Shown: piece after piece, positions 3,991-5,040 of the stretch
Layout: the number at the start of each line of letters is the position of its first letter
Position numbering within the stretch: position 1 is the first letter of the stretch
DNA from: WHSM01 sp036375165
GTDB taxonomy: Bacteria > Actinomycetota > Actinomycetes > Mycobacteriales > Micromonosporaceae
DNA length: 5,040 nt
Direction of reading: 5' to 3'
Assembly: GCA_036375165.1 (NCBI GenBank)
Contig: DASUSI010000134.1
Location: 1 to 5,040 of the forward strand
Notes under the pieces: generated by a model
Told to the model about the DNA's origin: nothing
The model's database searches: none
What the model saw: the letters and a program-made list of their open reading frames with translations, nothing else
Translations under genes and position numbers: made by a program

Positions 3991-5040
3991 ATGGACGAGG
4001 CAGCGGTACGCGCGGGACGGATTCGTGGCCTACGGCGGCAACTACGTTGGAGCCAGGAACGCCTCGCCGAGGAGGCCGGCGTGTCAGTCACCACGATCAA
4101 AAAGGCGGAGTCCGGTCGAGGCGAGGTGACAACCACGACTTTGCACGCCATCGCCCGCGCTCTTGGCGCCACTACCAATGACCTTTACACCGAGCGGGCA
4201 CACGTGCCCGTACTCGCTGCCGAGCCAAGTCAGCACGGCATGGCGCGGCTTCGGGCAGCGGTCGCTCCCCCGGTCGGAATCTCCGGCGTTCCGCTTGCCG
4301 CTGGTGTGTCAGGCCCGGTGGATCTCACCGCGATAGACGCCGCCACCACCCGGGTTGAGATGGCGTATCGAGACGACCGCTACGACGACGTTGCGGAAGC
4401 CCTGCCCGACGTAATAGCACTCGCCCACCGAGCCGTTGCCGAACTGGACACGGCCGATGCTTACCGGACGCGGTCTCGTGCGCTTCAGATGGCTGGACGC
4501 TTTCTGACCCAGGTACGTCAGCTCGATCTGGCTATGACGGCGCTTCACGCCGCTATTCGGGACGCCAGTCAGGCAGGTGACCTCACGCTCGCTGCGGTCG
4601 CGGTCAACGGCCAAGGCTGGGCACTCACCCGCCAGGGACGGCTCAGCGAGTGCGAAGAGTTGTGCACCGCCACGGCGGATGAGGTCGAGCCACGATTGTC
4701 CACTGCGACCACTGACGAACTCGCCGCCTGGGGGAATCTGCTGTTCCGGGCCAGCGCCGCCGCTGTACGCAACAACCGGCACGACAGGGCTGGCGAACTG
4801 CTGCGGGTGGCCTCTGCCGCAGCCTCCGCACTCGGTCGGGAGCACGACAGTTGGGCGACGTTCGGTCCGCTCACTGTCGCGTTGAAATCAGCGGAGTACC
4901 AGCTCATCGGCGGTAAACCGGACCTCACCCTGCGAACCGCCGAGCGGTTACCGGATGTCCGCGAGGTTGCTGGTTCGACGACGGGCCGTAACCCGGCCAC
5001 CGTCGAGGCGAACGCCGTGCCGAACGAAGGCCGCGCATAG
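3991..5040 (+). CDS. XRE-family helix-turn-helix regulator with helical (TPR-like) sensor half
   Basis: The protein is 349 residues, with TAG at the last three bases of the window. Residues 7-66 form an HTH_3/XRE DNA-binding domain: RIRGLRRQLRWSQERLAEEAG, then the recognition helix region VSVTTIKKAESGRGEV, then TLHAIARALGATTNDLY. Residues 115-320 are Ala/Leu-rich helical pairs of TPR type, for example YRTRSRALQMAGRFLTQ, LTLAAVAVNGQGWALTRQGR and AAWGNLLFRASAAAVRNN. The family binds DNA as a dimer and senses ligands or partner proteins through the helical half. ATG 3991 is chosen because GAGG lies 8 nt upstream and the HTH begins directly after it; the frame is open back to 3538, but that stretch is antisense to the acetyltransferase and carries no domain. 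The last 25 residues or so (after AERLPDVREVAGS) lose the helical pattern, and the protein seems shorter than usual for relatives of about 400 residues, so a late frameshift is possible. It is divergent from the acetyltransferase gene. Confidence 0.88.
   Translation: MDEAAVRAGRIRGLRRQLRWSQERLAEEAGVSVTTIKKAESGRGEVTTTTLHAIARALGATTNDLYTERAHVPVLAAEPSQHGMARLRAAVAPPVGISGVPLAAGVSGPVDLTAIDAATTRVEMAYRDDRYDDVAEALPDVIALAHRAVAELDTADAYRTRSRALQMAGRFLTQVRQLDLAMTALHAAIRDASQAGDLTLAAVAVNGQGWALTRQGRLSECEELCTATADEVEPRLSTATTDELAAWGNLLFRASAAAVRNNRHDRAGELLRVASAAASALGREHDSWATFGPLTVALKSAEYQLIGGKPDLTLRTAERLPDVREVAGSTTGRNPATVEANAVPNEGRA

Noticed and set aside
4309..5000. Minus-strand open frames opposite the XRE regulator
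   Set aside because: They are antisense shadows; the plus-strand frame has an HTH domain and a helical repeat pattern, and the minus frames have neither.

Overview
The window is GC-rich, with strong G/C preference at third codon positions, long antisense open frames and helix-turn-helix/TPR regulators. This points to an actinomycete (a Micromonospora- or Streptomyces-like organism). The genus is inferred from style only; nothing in the sequence fixes it.

Layout from left to right. (1) Positions 1-356 hold the C-terminal end of a TPR-type regulator that enters from the left. Its stop codon overlaps the start (ATGA) of an aminoglycoside-phosphotransferase-fold kinase gene (353-1264). The two form a translationally coupled pair. 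(2) A strong GC hairpin at 1280-1320 lies between this operon and the convergent minus-strand operon. (3) A two-gene minus-strand operon spans 2478 to 1333. Its first gene encodes a 127-residue zinc-ribbon protein resembling the C-terminal part of large serine recombinases. Its second gene encodes a GPP34 (GOLPH3/Vps74-like) protein. The region upstream of this operon carries a perfect 9+9 bp inverted repeat and a perfect 14-bp tandem duplication. (4) A roughly 700-bp region without a convincing gene (2479-3191) contains a decayed, direct-orientation copy of the last 22 codons of the phosphotransferase gene (3086-3152; 60/67 identical to 1196-1262, with a nonsense mutation). (5) A minus-strand GNAT acetyltransferase (3728-3192) is preceded by a possible 24-codon leader ORF with a consensus Shine-Dalgarno sequence. 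(6) A divergent XRE-family HTH/TPR-like regulator (3991-5040) has its stop codon at the window edge.

Working together: this looks like an accessory region of regulator/enzyme pairs (regulator plus small-molecule kinase; regulator divergent from an acetyltransferase). The GPP34/zinc-ribbon operon sits between the intact phosphotransferase gene and a fossil of its 3' end. That geometry, an intact gene end plus a direct 3' duplicate flanking a cargo, is the most interesting feature. It could be the scar of an old integration at the gene's 3' end, or the remnant of a second regulator-kinase pair. No complete recombinase, RNA gene, CRISPR array or insertion sequence was seen.
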